In this document: positions 34,829-43,250 of the stretch, piece after piece
Numbering within the stretch: the stretch's first letter is position 1
Layout: every line of letters begins with the position of its first letter
Source: Vibrio spartinae
GTDB lineage: Bacteria; Pseudomonadota; Gammaproteobacteria; Enterobacterales; Vibrionaceae
Length of the DNA: 64,000 bases
Direction of reading: 5' to 3'
NCBI RefSeq assembly: GCF_024347135.1
Contig: NZ_AP024908.1
Location: 310,001-374,000 of the forward strand
Made by a program: the position numbers and the translations under genes
Notes under the pieces: generated by a model
Told to the model about the DNA's origin: nothing
What the model saw: the letters and a program-made list of their open reading frames with translations, nothing else
Database searches by the model: none

Positions 34829-35182
34829 TCAATTGATCAAAAAACCGATTTCTTTGATTTGCTGGTCAATCTCTTTAATGAAGTAACGCGCTAAACGTTC
34901 TCCCGGAACGACGTCGCTGGTCTGCTTCCACACGATCTGGACCACGTCATTGTTACGCAGTACCGCCAGTATTTCTCGATCAAGGCTTAACGATGTGAAG
35001 AATTCATTTTCTTGCCATAATTTGAGAACATGTTTTTTATTATTGGGATCCTGCGCTTCTTCGTCTGTTTGATAAGCACAAAAAGCAGCCCAGTCTTGCC
35101 GGTTTGAAGCGTTGACAACGGCATCAATCATCGGCTGGGCGATGGCTATAATTTCTTGGTCGGTTTTACTGGTAATTGACAT
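34829..35182 (-). CDS. Small NTF2-like hypothetical protein
   Basis: 117 residues. QEIIAIAQPMIDAVVNASNRQDWAAFCAY is the helix-rich opening expected of an NTF2/SnoaL-like (DUF4440-type) fold, and the rest alternates beta strands (ILAVLRNNDVVQIVWKQTSD). GGAGA precedes the ATG at 35182. No signal peptide. Function unknown; assignment to the fold is tentative. Confidence 0.65.
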   Translation of the reverse strand: MSITSKTDQEIIAIAQPMIDAVVNASNRQDWAAFCAYQTDEEAQDPNNKKHVLKLWQENEFFTSLSLDREILAVLRNNDVVQIVWKQTSDVVPGERLARYFIKEIDQQIKEIGFLIN

Positions 35183-35197
35183 ATCGTTTCTCCGCAT

Positions 35198-35473
35198 GAC
35201 TGATTTAATTGAGCAATTTAACGAAATACTTTGGCGATTCTACATATCCATTTTGATCATAAAAGCGGTGTGCATCAACACGTCTGGCATGGCAATGGAC
35301 TTCGATGCGATCACAGCCGCGCGCTTTTGCAATTATATGAAACCCCGTTTAAAGCGGTTAGATATTGGAACCTTTATCTATGTTCCTTTTATCCAGTTTA
35401 TGAACCCATATGAAATTAGATTGATTTGGTTATGATAAGTCGATTGTACTTATTTGTAATGATGAGAAGCACG
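35198..35473. other. Region of decayed or unresolved coding sequence
   Basis: About 275 bases with overlapping short frames on the plus strand (one ending NPYEIRLIWL at 35435, another ending FYPVYEPI at 35413). Neither has a proper start and ribosome site and neither is recognised. They may be the remains of a gene, such as an effector C-terminus, broken by frameshift. Confidence 0.35.
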
Positions 35474-35833
35474 ATGTCAGTCACTCAAATGAAAGGTGAT
35501 TTTCGCACTATCAGCGGTTTTGTTCCAACGTCGAGAACAGTCGATGCAGTAAATGACATGAACGATGTGATTAACATGAGTTCATTGTTAGAAAAGATCC
35601 TTATGTTCATTCCTGCATTTCAGATATTTGCAGGTCGAAATACATACACAAATGTGACACTTGCTTCTACAGCGCAGAATATAAAGGACTACGACTGGGT
35701 GATGTTTGCTCAGGCCGTTCAGTCGATTGATACCGTCAAACGAGAAAGGTTAGAGAAAATCGCGTTTCAAGCTGCTCTGTTATCAATGGGGAAGGAGAGA
35801 ACTTTTTGGGAGTGTGTTTACAATGCGTTATAA
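35474..35833 (+). CDS. Hypothetical protein, first of an overlapping pair
   Basis: About 119 residues from the ATG at 35474 (GAGAAG upstream). Not recognised. A short hydrophobic helix, SLLEKILMFIPAFQIFAG, lies in the middle; otherwise soluble. It overlaps the next gene by 11 bases. A ghost of the junction between these two genes is found at 38475-38499 beside sbcC, so the pair was once duplicated. Being next to a PAAR-toxin module, the pair may be orphan immunity genes; that is inference. Confidence 0.6.
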   Translation: MSVTQMKGDFRTISGFVPTSRTVDAVNDMNDVINMSSLLEKILMFIPAFQIFAGRNTYTNVTLASTAQNIKDYDWVMFAQAVQSIDTVKRERLEKIAFQAALLSMGKERTFWECVYNAL

Positions 35834-36305
35834 AAAATGGCTGGTGGTAGTGTTATGTTTTTTTTGCTATTCAGTCAACGCCATATCGATGGATGAATAT
35901 TTACGGCAAAAAATGCTGACAAGTTATGACAACTTGAATGTGAAACTCGAACACTGTCGTCATCAGAGAGTAAAAATTGTTAAAGATGAAATCAAATCGG
36001 CTTGGCTAGCCTCGCTTTCTCAAGAAAAAAAAGTAATGGTCGTTTCTATTTTGAGTGAAATGGCTAATGATAAATGTGTCGCAGCAGAGAAAGCTCGCTA
36101 CAGCCAGGATCTACTGAATTATGTCGCGGAAAGCGGAGATAAAACAAGATTGGATGAATGGCTGAAAATGCAGAAAACATATCGTCCGCAAGCGCTGGAG
36201 CCTGCATTTCAGCAACTCGATATGCAGCAGATAGAAAAATTGTCTGCAACACCACCGTTCAATACGCCATTTAATCCGCTGCAACTTATGGGTGTGTATC
36301 AGTGA
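35823..36305 (+). CDS. Hypothetical secreted protein, second of an overlapping pair
   Basis: 160 residues with a signal peptide (MRYKKWLVVVLCFFCYSVNA), so it is periplasmic or exported. The mature part is helical and charged, with two cysteines (EHCRHQ and DKCVAA). The ATG at 35823 follows GGGAG by 8 bases. Its last codons lie in the 0.2-kb repeat shared with the sbcC downstream region. Not recognised; a periplasmic immunity protein would suit the context. Confidence 0.62.
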   Translation: MRYKKWLVVVLCFFCYSVNAISMDEYLRQKMLTSYDNLNVKLEHCRHQRVKIVKDEIKSAWLASLSQEKKVMVVSILSEMANDKCVAAEKARYSQDLLNYVAESGDKTRLDEWLKMQKTYRPQALEPAFQQLDMQQIEKLSATPPFNTPFNPLQLMGVYQ

Positions 36306-36489
36306 GCCCTAATGGCACTCAAATGTACCATAGGGCAATCATGATCCGGCTGATGTTCACCCCAGCGCTTAACCCCGAATGGTGACGGTCGATCCGGTCA
36401 ATGCAGGTTCGACGTCAATCCGCAGCGCCATTTGCTCTTTCAGATCCGCAACGTGGGAGATGATGCTGATCATCCGCCCGGTTTGTTGG
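36294..36489. repeat. Left copy of the sbcC 3'-end duplication
   Basis: 196 bases nearly identical to 38514-38728. The right copy has an extra 19 bases (tandem copy of GGGCAATCATG-type sequence) and there are two or three substitutions near the far end. It includes the last codons of the gene at 35823 and the last 40 codons of sbcC. Confidence 0.92.
36369..36489 (-). pseudogene. sbcC 3' fragment
   Basis: About 40 C-terminal codons of SbcC, including the stop, duplicated from 38608-38728. The fragment breaks off at 36489 into unrelated sequence. It marks the left border of the inserted PAAR-toxin module. Confidence 0.9.
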
Positions 36490-36660
36490 CGCTCTACCAG
36501 TGGCAATGATATGACACGATCAGTCCCAGCTTTGATCTGTTCAGATTGAACCGGATAGTGACTTAATCATGAAATGAATGAATAAGTGATAAAAGTTTCT
36601 GACATCATCTCTCAAAAAATAAAACCAGTCGCATACTCAGATTGTTGCGTTATGTTCAAT

Positions 36661-36680
36661 ATGATATTTAAAAATATCAT
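36661..36680. promoter_or_regulatory. AT-rich palindrome upstream of the PAAR gene
   Basis: ATGATATTT-AA-AAATATCAT, perfect 9-bp arms, 28 bases before the PAAR start codon. Possible operator or H-NS-preferred site in an AT-rich leader; not matched to a known regulator. Confidence 0.35.
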
Positions 36681-36707
36681 TCATAGTTATTGGGTCCAAT
36701 AAAAGTT

Positions 36708-37205
36708 ATGGCTAAAGCTGTTCGTGTCGGAGACACCGGAACTGCTCATGATGGATTTCCACCAACACCTGTCACTTCCGGCTCTCCCGATGTTTCTATT
36801 GATGGTATTCCCGCTGCTCGGGTCGGGGATCCACTCGAGTCACATTCCAAACCAAAGCATCCTCCCCACGCACGAAAAATATCATCGGGTTCTTCTACTG
36901 TGATGATTAACAATAAACCAGCAGCGATTACAGGCGGTTCGGTGAATTGTGGTGGGGTAACAATGGGCGGTGGTACGGTTAATATTGGTGATGAGGTCCC
37001 ACAACCACAACTGATGAAAAAACTGCATGATCGTGCCTTTATTATTAAAGATGAAACGGGACAACCGCTTCGGGATGTGGAATATCGTATTGTTGTTGAT
37101 GGCGAAACGGTTGCTCAGGGAAAAACCGATCACAGTGGACAATTACCGATCACAGATACAGGTACTCAACCGAAAAAAGTCCAAATATTTATTAAGGAAA
37201 TATAA
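36708..37205 (+). CDS. PAAR-domain protein with C-terminal extension (type VI secretion spike tip)
   Basis: 165 residues. The first about 95 residues are a PAAR domain (VRVGDTGTAHDGFPPTPVTS, VSIDGIPAARVGDPLESH, GSSTVMINNKPAAITGG), which sharpens the VgrG spike of the type VI secretion system. The last 60 residues form a small beta-rich extension (DETGQPLRDVEYRIVVDGE) like those that dock an effector. The ATG at 36708 starts the domain correctly. Its stop overlaps the start of the Ntox44 effector gene (TAATG), showing co-translation and pairing. No T6SS structural genes are in the window. Confidence 0.9.
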   Translation: MAKAVRVGDTGTAHDGFPPTPVTSGSPDVSIDGIPAARVGDPLESHSKPKHPPHARKISSGSSTVMINNKPAAITGGSVNCGGVTMGGGTVNIGDEVPQPQLMKKLHDRAFIIKDETGQPLRDVEYRIVVDGETVAQGKTDHSGQLPITDTGTQPKKVQIFIKEI

Positions 37206-38008
37206 TGTCAGATACATCGGGTTGGGTACTGAAAAAAGAAGTTGTTTCAACCTCTGCCTCTACGCATGATCCCGTGTCTATTTTGTTACCGTGTCAACAT
37301 TCAAATGGTGCTTTACTGGTTGCTGAATATATTATTGGTGAAATGAAAACGAATATTCAGAGTAAGACTTGTGAAACGATTCGATATCTGTTGGATTATA
37401 AGTATGAACGGCTGCAAGAGTGGCGGCAATTACCGTGGTATAAACAACTGTTTGTACCTGTGCCAAGGCCTGATTTGATCACGGCAAGCGCATTGTGGCT
37501 CGAAAAAGTATATAAAGGGCATTCGTGGGATCATAAGCCATTAATTCGTGATAACCCAAGTTTAAAAGCTGTTGCGGTACATCGTAAATTATGGACATTA
37601 GCGAAAATACGAGCATATCGGCAAAATAAAAATCCTAATGATAAACCACCGACTGACTCTAAAAGTTATTGGCATAAATATAAAAGACATGATTATTTTT
37701 ATGATATTTGGTCCAATGTGCATTATGGCTATGTCGGTTTGGCTTGCGGTTTTAGCCAAGAGCTTTTGTTACGAGGTGCAGGCGGAGCTCAGTTCCTCGA
37801 TAATATGACGACCTCGGGCGATGCTCCGGATGATGTGGTTGCTGTGAAGGTCGGCTTCGAACTATATCAGGATTACGGAGATTCGTTAGCAACATTGACC
37901 CCATCAGATTTAATGAAACGGTTGGAGCAAGCGAGTTTTTCTGACGCAGCGCGTGACATTCATTTATGTTTTCACCCACACAGAAAAGAATTAGAAAATG
38001 AAAGCTAG
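37205..38008 (+). CDS. Putative T6SS effector with polymorphic toxin type 44 (Ntox44) domain
   Basis: 267 residues. The C-terminal half has the Ntox44 signature: YDIWSNVHYGYVGLACGFS (about residues 165-183), LLLRGAGGAQFLDN, and DDVVAVKVGFELYQDYG. The N-terminal part (about 1-130) has no signal peptide and presumably binds the PAAR protein encoded just before. Type 44 toxins occur in many polymorphic toxin systems; I do not claim a reaction. The immunity candidate overlaps its 3' end and is membrane-anchored, which hints that the target is in the periplasm. Confidence 0.83.
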   Translation: MSDTSGWVLKKEVVSTSASTHDPVSILLPCQHSNGALLVAEYIIGEMKTNIQSKTCETIRYLLDYKYERLQEWRQLPWYKQLFVPVPRPDLITASALWLEKVYKGHSWDHKPLIRDNPSLKAVAVHRKLWTLAKIRAYRQNKNPNDKPPTDSKSYWHKYKRHDYFYDIWSNVHYGYVGLACGFSQELLLRGAGGAQFLDNMTTSGDAPDDVVAVKVGFELYQDYGDSLATLTPSDLMKRLEQASFSDAARDIHLCFHPHRKELENES

Positions 38009-38417
38009 TCCAGTCAAAATAATTCGAATGATTCTTTTATTGATATGCATCGGTTTTGTCGTTGCTTTTTTCTTTCCGAAACGGATGTACATTCATTACA
38101 ACAACCCAGATAAACCAATCCAGGTTTGGCTATATCAGTATGACGATACATCAGAAATAAAAGATGTTTCACAAGGGCCAGTGATGTTTGTCATTAAACG
38201 GCCATGGCTAGCGACTTTTTTCTCACCGGATATTTTGGCCTCAGTCAGTTGGTCTTACAAAAATCAGCGTTCAGTGATTGATGCGCTGGATATGATAGCC
38301 GAAGAAGGGCAGCCTGATTTACACCATGTGTGTCGATTGGATCTCTATCTTGACGGCCATGCAAAACTGCTTCGTTATGAAGAGACCGACTTCCTGTTTT
38401 TGAATTTCTGTTGGTGA
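37998..38417 (+). CDS. Putative membrane-anchored immunity protein for the Ntox44 effector
   Basis: 139 residues. One N-terminal helix (IIRMILLLICIGFVVAFFF) anchors a predicted periplasmic domain of about 110 residues. It overlaps the effector gene by 11 bases, the usual effector-immunity arrangement. No named family recognised. Anchoring fits protection of a periplasmic or cell-wall target. Confidence 0.72.
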   Translation: MKASPVKIIRMILLLICIGFVVAFFFPKRMYIHYNNPDKPIQVWLYQYDDTSEIKDVSQGPVMFVIKRPWLATFFSPDILASVSWSYKNQRSVIDALDMIAEEGQPDLHHVCRLDLYLDGHAKLLRYEETDFLFLNFCW

Positions 38418-38440
38418 GTTTTTGTAGATAAAACGGGAAG

Positions 38441-38477
38441 CGTTGCTCTCTTTTGACGGATAAAGAGAGCAGCGTTT
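38441..38477 (+). terminator. Probable terminator of the PAAR-effector-immunity operon
   Basis: A 13-bp stem (CGTTGCTCTCTTT / AAAGAGAGCAGCG with one G-U pair) 24 bases after the immunity stop, followed by only three T residues. Confidence 0.6.
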
Positions 38478-38525
38478 GGGCGTGTGTTTACCATGCGTTT
38501 GTAAAGCATGAACGTGTATCAGTGA
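38475..38525. pseudogene. Internally deleted ghost of the 35474/35823 gene pair
   Basis: 38475-38499 matches the junction of those two genes (35806-35830) at 23 of 25 positions, and from 38514 onwards matches the end of the second gene. The roughly 460 bases between are missing, replaced by 14 bases. It shows that the gene pair once stood next to sbcC here too. Confidence 0.8.
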
Positions 38526-38728
38526 GCCCTAATGGCACTCAAATGTACCATAGGGCAATCATGGACCATTAGGGCAATCATGATCCGGCTGATGTTCACC
38601 CCAGCGCTTAACCCCGAATGGTGACGGTCGATCCGGTCAATGCAGGTTCGACGTCAATCCGCAGCGCCATTTGCTCTTTCAGATCCGCAACGTGGGAGAT
38701 GATACCGATCATCCGCCCGGTTTGTTGG
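38514..38728. repeat. Right copy of the sbcC 3'-end duplication
   Basis: Matches 36294-36489 apart from a 19-bp insertion at about 38562-38580. This is the original sbcC end; the left copy is the displaced fragment. Confidence 0.92.
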
Positions 38729-41646
38729 AGATCCACCAGTGTCTGTATCGCCAGATCGAGCGACTCCGGATCTAAACTCCCGAAACCTTCATCAATGAAT
38801 AATGTTTCCAGCCGGATGCCACCACTGTAGGACTGCACGACATCAGACAAGCCCAAAGCGAGCGCCAGCGCCGCCATAAAAGACTCCCCCCCGGACAGCG
38901 TTGCCACATCGCGGTTTTTACCGGTGTAACCATCTTCCACCACCAAATCGAGCCCCCGGCCGGCAATGCCTTTGAACCCCTCTGTTTTCCGCACCAGCGT
39001 ATAGCGACCTTTGCTCATGATACTCAGTCGCTGAGAGGCCTGAATCAGGACGTCATCGAGTAATACTCCCAGCACAAAGCGGTGCAGACTAATCCGGCTC
39101 CCCGTTTTGCCGCTGGCAACATCATAGAGGGTGCCGTAGACCTGATACGCTTGTTCCAGTTTGGCGTTTTGCGCATGTAGCTGAGCAATATCCTGGCGCA
39201 CTTTTTCCACCCGTTTGAAGGTTGAATAGATGGTGTCGAGCTGCTGGCGTGCGTCGGTATAGGTTTGTTGTGTCTGCGTCAGGGTCGCATCCAGTGCTGC
39301 TAAGTCCGGTCTTTGGGCATCTTTCAAGGTTGCCGTTAAGTCAGCCAGCGTCTGTTCCAAGCGGGTTTGTGTCTGTTTGAACTCATCCAGCTCTTGTTGC
39401 CAGCGCTGGATCTCCTGCTCGGTGCGTTGACTGTCGAGGTAGTGTTGTTCATCGTTAAAATGACTTGCCGCTAATGCTTGGTGCCATTCGGTTTCTGCCA
39501 CAGTCAATTGTGTTTTGGCCTGTTGCAGTAACTCCTGATTGGTAGTGATCTGGCTGTTAAGGTTCGCATGGGTCAGTGTTGCTTGTTGCAGTTCCGTCTG
39601 TGCGGTCGTGAATGTTTGATTGAGCGTGTCGATTTGCTGCTGTGTTGCCGCAATTTCTTGGTTCACCTTGGTGACGCTGTCACGTTTGGGGTCGATTGAT
39701 TCACTGAGCTGACGTAACTGTTCCTGACTGGTACTCAGCCGTGAATCGTTGGCAACGATTTGTTGTTGGAGTTCGGTTAGTTTGCGATCTCCGGCTTCAC
39801 AGCGTTGATTGAGCGTTGTGACAGCTTGCGTCATTTGTTCCAGATTGAGAGTGGATAAATATTGCAGGCGGTCATGTTTGGCCTGTAAATCTTGCTGGAG
39901 CTGTGCCGGTTGCATCGAGGCTTGCTCGCCGAGTTGTGTGGTTAACTCATTCAGGCGCTGCTCGGTTTGGGTAATCAGTGTCTGGTGTTGGTCCAGTTGC
40001 GCTGAGCATTGATGAGCGTGTTGCCATGCCTGTTGCTGTTCAGTGCGGGCTTGCTGGATGTGCGCTTTGGTCACTTCTGTCTCGGTCAAAACCGCAGGGG
40101 ACGGATGATCACAACTGCCGCAGACCGGACACGCCTCTCCGGGGTGAAGTTTCTGGGCGAGAATGGCCGCTTGCGCACTGTGCCACTGCATTTCTAACCG
40201 GTCGGCTTGTTGCTGGGCCGCTGTAAAATCTTGCTGGGCTTGTTCGACCGCTGCTGTCTTTTGCGGCGTCTGTTCCAGCGCTTGCTGATGCTGTTTTCTG
40301 AGCGTTTCCAGTTGATTGAGATCCGTCGCTAAACGCTGCATTCGGGCAATGTCAGCGTCAATCACTGGTTTTTCAGCCACTTCAGTTTGCGCTTTCTCGA
40401 ATGCTTGGCGGGCTTGTTCCGCTTCGCGGAGCAATTTTTCTTTATGAGCAATATATTGGGTCTGGGTGGTCTCAAGCTTCTGCTTCTGGCTGATATGTTC
40501 CGCGATTTTTGCTTCGAGTGCTTGCTTTTCAGCCAGTTTGGTTGTGAGGCTGTCTAACTGATAGACCGTCTTGGTCAGTTCAGGGAGCAGCTTGGCTTGT
40601 TCCGTTGCGGCATCGAGTGCGACCTGTTTGCGCTGTTGTTCCGTCTGCGCGGTGTCGCGGGCCTTTTCCTGAGTGATGATTTTCTGCTGAAACTCGTCTG
40701 CCTGCTTGGCTGCATTGACCCGATTGACATAAGGCAGCTGGATTTTGGCTGCATTGCGCGCAGTATCCAATTGTTGTTGCTTGGTGGCCATATGCGCACT
40801 TTGTTCAAGATGCGTGTTCAGCGCCGATTGTGCTTGGCTGAAGCGATCAAAACCCTGATTGAGTGCTTGGGCTTTCTGAATCTCGGATTTGAGTTGATTG
40901 AGTGCCGACAGGGCGTTCTGCTCTTGATGACGCGCCGCTTCGAGTTGTCGGGCAAACGCTGTCTGTTGTTCGTCAAGTGCCTGTTCAGAGGTGACGCCGG
41001 CAACCTGTAAAGCCCCGCGAATCTGATTATCAAATTCGTTTTTAGCCTGGCTGATATCACTGGCCTTATCTTTGAGTGCAAATTCGATTTTCTTGTAGAT
41101 ATCGGTTTGAAACAGTTGGCCGAAAATGGCTTCCCGATCTTTAGAGCTGGCCAGTAATAGCTCGCGGAATTGGCCTTGTGGCAGCACCATCACCTGACGA
41201 AACTGGGTATCGTTGAGGCCAATCAAAGCCGTCACGTCGGTTTTGACCTGTGCGGTCTTGGCTGTGATGAGTTTCTCTGCGTCAGTGATGTCGTACAGCG
41301 CTGCGCTGTGTTTACGAACGGTCGTCCCTTCGCCGCGACTTTTGGGCACTTGTTGTTCCGGGCTGCGGGTGACCCGGTAGATTTTATCATGCAGGGCAAA
41401 AGTCAGGATGATTTCAGTCGGGGTGTCCGCACTGGCGAGATCACTGCGCATTTGGCTGCCCTGACGTTCATTGCCGGTGGTTTCGCCATACAGCGCAAAG
41501 CAGATCGCATCCAAAATCGATGTTTTTCCTGAACCGGTCGGGCCATTAATCAGAAACAGCGGATGACGCCCCAGTCGCGTAAAGTCAATTTGTGCGGTAT
41601 GCGCAAAAGGGCCAAAGGCCTGCATTGTCAGTTTTAATGGTGTCAT
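38608..41646 (-). CDS. sbcC: Exonuclease subunit SbcC (Rad50-like ATPase)
   Basis: 1012 residues. N-terminal Walker A GPTGSGKTSILDAI (about residue 35), long coiled coils, a zinc hook CPVCG in the middle (about residue 505), the ABC signature TLSGGESFMAALAL (about 913) and Walker B LFIDEGFGSLD (about 945). With SbcD it forms the Mre11-Rad50 type complex that cleaves DNA hairpins and cruciforms and processes protein-blocked ends. sbcD is 9 bases upstream in the same operon. The 3' end of this gene is duplicated at 36369, but the gene here is intact. Confidence 0.97.
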   Translation of the reverse strand: MTPLKLTMQAFGPFAHTAQIDFTRLGRHPLFLINGPTGSGKTSILDAICFALYGETTGNERQGSQMRSDLASADTPTEIILTFALHDKIYRVTRSPEQQVPKSRGEGTTVRKHSAALYDITDAEKLITAKTAQVKTDVTALIGLNDTQFRQVMVLPQGQFRELLLASSKDREAIFGQLFQTDIYKKIEFALKDKASDISQAKNEFDNQIRGALQVAGVTSEQALDEQQTAFARQLEAARHQEQNALSALNQLKSEIQKAQALNQGFDRFSQAQSALNTHLEQSAHMATKQQQLDTARNAAKIQLPYVNRVNAAKQADEFQQKIITQEKARDTAQTEQQRKQVALDAATEQAKLLPELTKTVYQLDSLTTKLAEKQALEAKIAEHISQKQKLETTQTQYIAHKEKLLREAEQARQAFEKAQTEVAEKPVIDADIARMQRLATDLNQLETLRKQHQQALEQTPQKTAAVEQAQQDFTAAQQQADRLEMQWHSAQAAILAQKLHPGEACPVCGSCDHPSPAVLTETEVTKAHIQQARTEQQQAWQHAHQCSAQLDQHQTLITQTEQRLNELTTQLGEQASMQPAQLQQDLQAKHDRLQYLSTLNLEQMTQAVTTLNQRCEAGDRKLTELQQQIVANDSRLSTSQEQLRQLSESIDPKRDSVTKVNQEIAATQQQIDTLNQTFTTAQTELQQATLTHANLNSQITTNQELLQQAKTQLTVAETEWHQALAASHFNDEQHYLDSQRTEQEIQRWQQELDEFKQTQTRLEQTLADLTATLKDAQRPDLAALDATLTQTQQTYTDARQQLDTIYSTFKRVEKVRQDIAQLHAQNAKLEQAYQVYGTLYDVASGKTGSRISLHRFVLGVLLDDVLIQASQRLSIMSKGRYTLVRKTEGFKGIAGRGLDLVVEDGYTGKNRDVATLSGGESFMAALALALGLSDVVQSYSGGIRLETLFIDEGFGSLDPESLDLAIQTLVDLQQTGRMIGIISHVADLKEQMALRIDVEPALTGSTVTIRG

Positions 41647-41655
41647 GCGTGTCTC

Positions 41656-42789
41656 TTACTGCCGGGTGAGTTGGTTGATAATGTCGCTGATAGCACGCTC
41701 TTGTTCTGCCGATAAGTCGCAGTCTTGCACTTCAACAAAGAAATCACGGAACATGTCAATCTCGCTGCGGGACAATCTGGCTGAGGCCATGTCCTGTTCT
41801 ACGCCAATTAACATGCCCGGTTTTTCTAAATGCAGCACATTAGGATAGACCGCGCGTAGTTTCTCCATCGGATTGAGAATGGCGTGTTTGTCCATCAGCC
41901 GGACCAGCAGATAATCGAGATGTTTCGGATCGGTCTTGCCCTGTTCGAGAATGGTGTTCAGTTCACCTTCGAGGATGCGCATTTCATGCGGTGCAGTAAG
42001 TTCGACCGGTTCGGCAGACACAAAACCGTCCTGATTCAATTCAACGAGTGTAAATCCTTTCTTATGATGCTGCTCACTGAAGCTGTACTTCATTAAAGAG
42101 CCGGAGTAGCGAATGTGCGCGGCACCTTTTTGTTGAGGCTGATGCAGGTGGCCGAGGGCGACATAATCGAAATCGATAAAATGTTCATGACTGACCCGAT
42201 CTGAGCCCCCGATAGAGAGCAGCCTTTCTGACTCGGATTCAATCGCCCCATCGACAAAACAGTGACTGATGAGCACCTGTTTTTGGGTGGGGGAGGCGTG
42301 CTCGCGCACTTTTTGGGCCAATAATTGATGGGCTTCATCATGCGTTGACACTGAGGTTTGCAAGGCTGCGCGAACGGTTTCAGGATCACTGTAAGGCATG
42401 CCATAGAAGGCCACTTCACCGGCGGACTGACTCCGCAGGATGACCGGTTCCAGCATCTGTTCAAAATCACTGATAATGTGTAATCCGGCATTTTTCATCT
42501 GTTCAGCCCCGAAGCCGAGCCGTTCGGCACCATCATGATTCCCCGGGATGAGAACCATGGGGGTATTGAGGGTGCCACAAATCTGATGGATGACTTGATT
42601 CAACAGTTCGATGGCAATTGTTGGCGGCACGGAACGATCATAGATATCACCGGCAACAATGACTGCATCAACCGGGTTTTCTTCAATAAAAGCAACCAAC
42701 TGTGCCAATACGGCTCTTTGATCGGCAATCAGTGAAACGCTGTGAAACTGGCGGCCAAGGTGCCAGTCTGAAGTATGGATAAATTTCAT
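41656..42789 (-). CDS. sbcD: Exonuclease subunit SbcD (Mre11-like nuclease)
   Basis: 377 residues. The metallophosphoesterase motifs HTSDWHLGR, VAGDIYDRS, IPGNHDGAERL, ISHCFVDG and GHLHQPQ are complete. It is the Mn-dependent nuclease partner of SbcC, and the two genes form an operon with 9 bases between them. Confidence 0.97.
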   Translation of the reverse strand: MKFIHTSDWHLGRQFHSVSLIADQRAVLAQLVAFIEENPVDAVIVAGDIYDRSVPPTIAIELLNQVIHQICGTLNTPMVLIPGNHDGAERLGFGAEQMKNAGLHIISDFEQMLEPVILRSQSAGEVAFYGMPYSDPETVRAALQTSVSTHDEAHQLLAQKVREHASPTQKQVLISHCFVDGAIESESERLLSIGGSDRVSHEHFIDFDYVALGHLHQPQQKGAAHIRYSGSLMKYSFSEQHHKKGFTLVELNQDGFVSAEPVELTAPHEMRILEGELNTILEQGKTDPKHLDYLLVRLMDKHAILNPMEKLRAVYPNVLHLEKPGMLIGVEQDMASARLSRSEIDMFRDFFVEVQDCDLSAEQERAISDIINQLTRQ

Positions 42790-43250
42790 GGGTGTTGATT
42801 TCTTGATGTGTGGGCCAGAGCGGCATTGATAAAGTCCCGAAGATCAAAGACTAGCTTATCTGAGCTTGGCTGCAAAGGGAATGGTGGCGAGACATCGTTG
42901 TTGAACTTTGACGTCTGAGTCGTAAATCGAGATATATGATTGCATGGCCTCATGTGATATGAGCGTGATTTATATATCATTAAGATAAATATAATTACAC
43001 AGTGATGATTCTATTTTGAATATATGAATGCCAGCGCTGCTTAATGAGATTTTGATCCTGCCGAAAAGGTTATTTTGTACAAAATTTTACCGGAAATGTT
43101 TATTTGTCGAAGTGCATATCAGTGATATGATTTGCTCACTGAAATTGACATTCTCATGACATCAAAGCAGTTAATTTTCTCGGGGTTTATCGTGATTTGA
43201 TAAACATTTTCATTTAAATGTAGAAATATCTCTCAATCGTAGGTATCACA
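42790..43250. other. Divergent intergenic region between sbcD and the second split TPS cluster
   Basis: About 460 bases with promoters in both directions. Near the right end is TGACAT-TCTC-ATGACA (43146-43161), similar to an element upstream of the first cluster. No gene seen. Confidence 0.45.

Noticed and set aside
33728..35430. Possible integron cassette array (GNAT and other small genes next to each other)
   Set aside because: I saw no attC/VCR-type repeats between the genes, and all are on one strand with ordinary spacers.
35112..35435. A 107-codon plus-strand gene overlapping the NTF2-like gene
   Set aside because: Its first third is antisense to a better-supported gene and its start lacks a ribosome site; only the part after 35198 might be a decayed gene.
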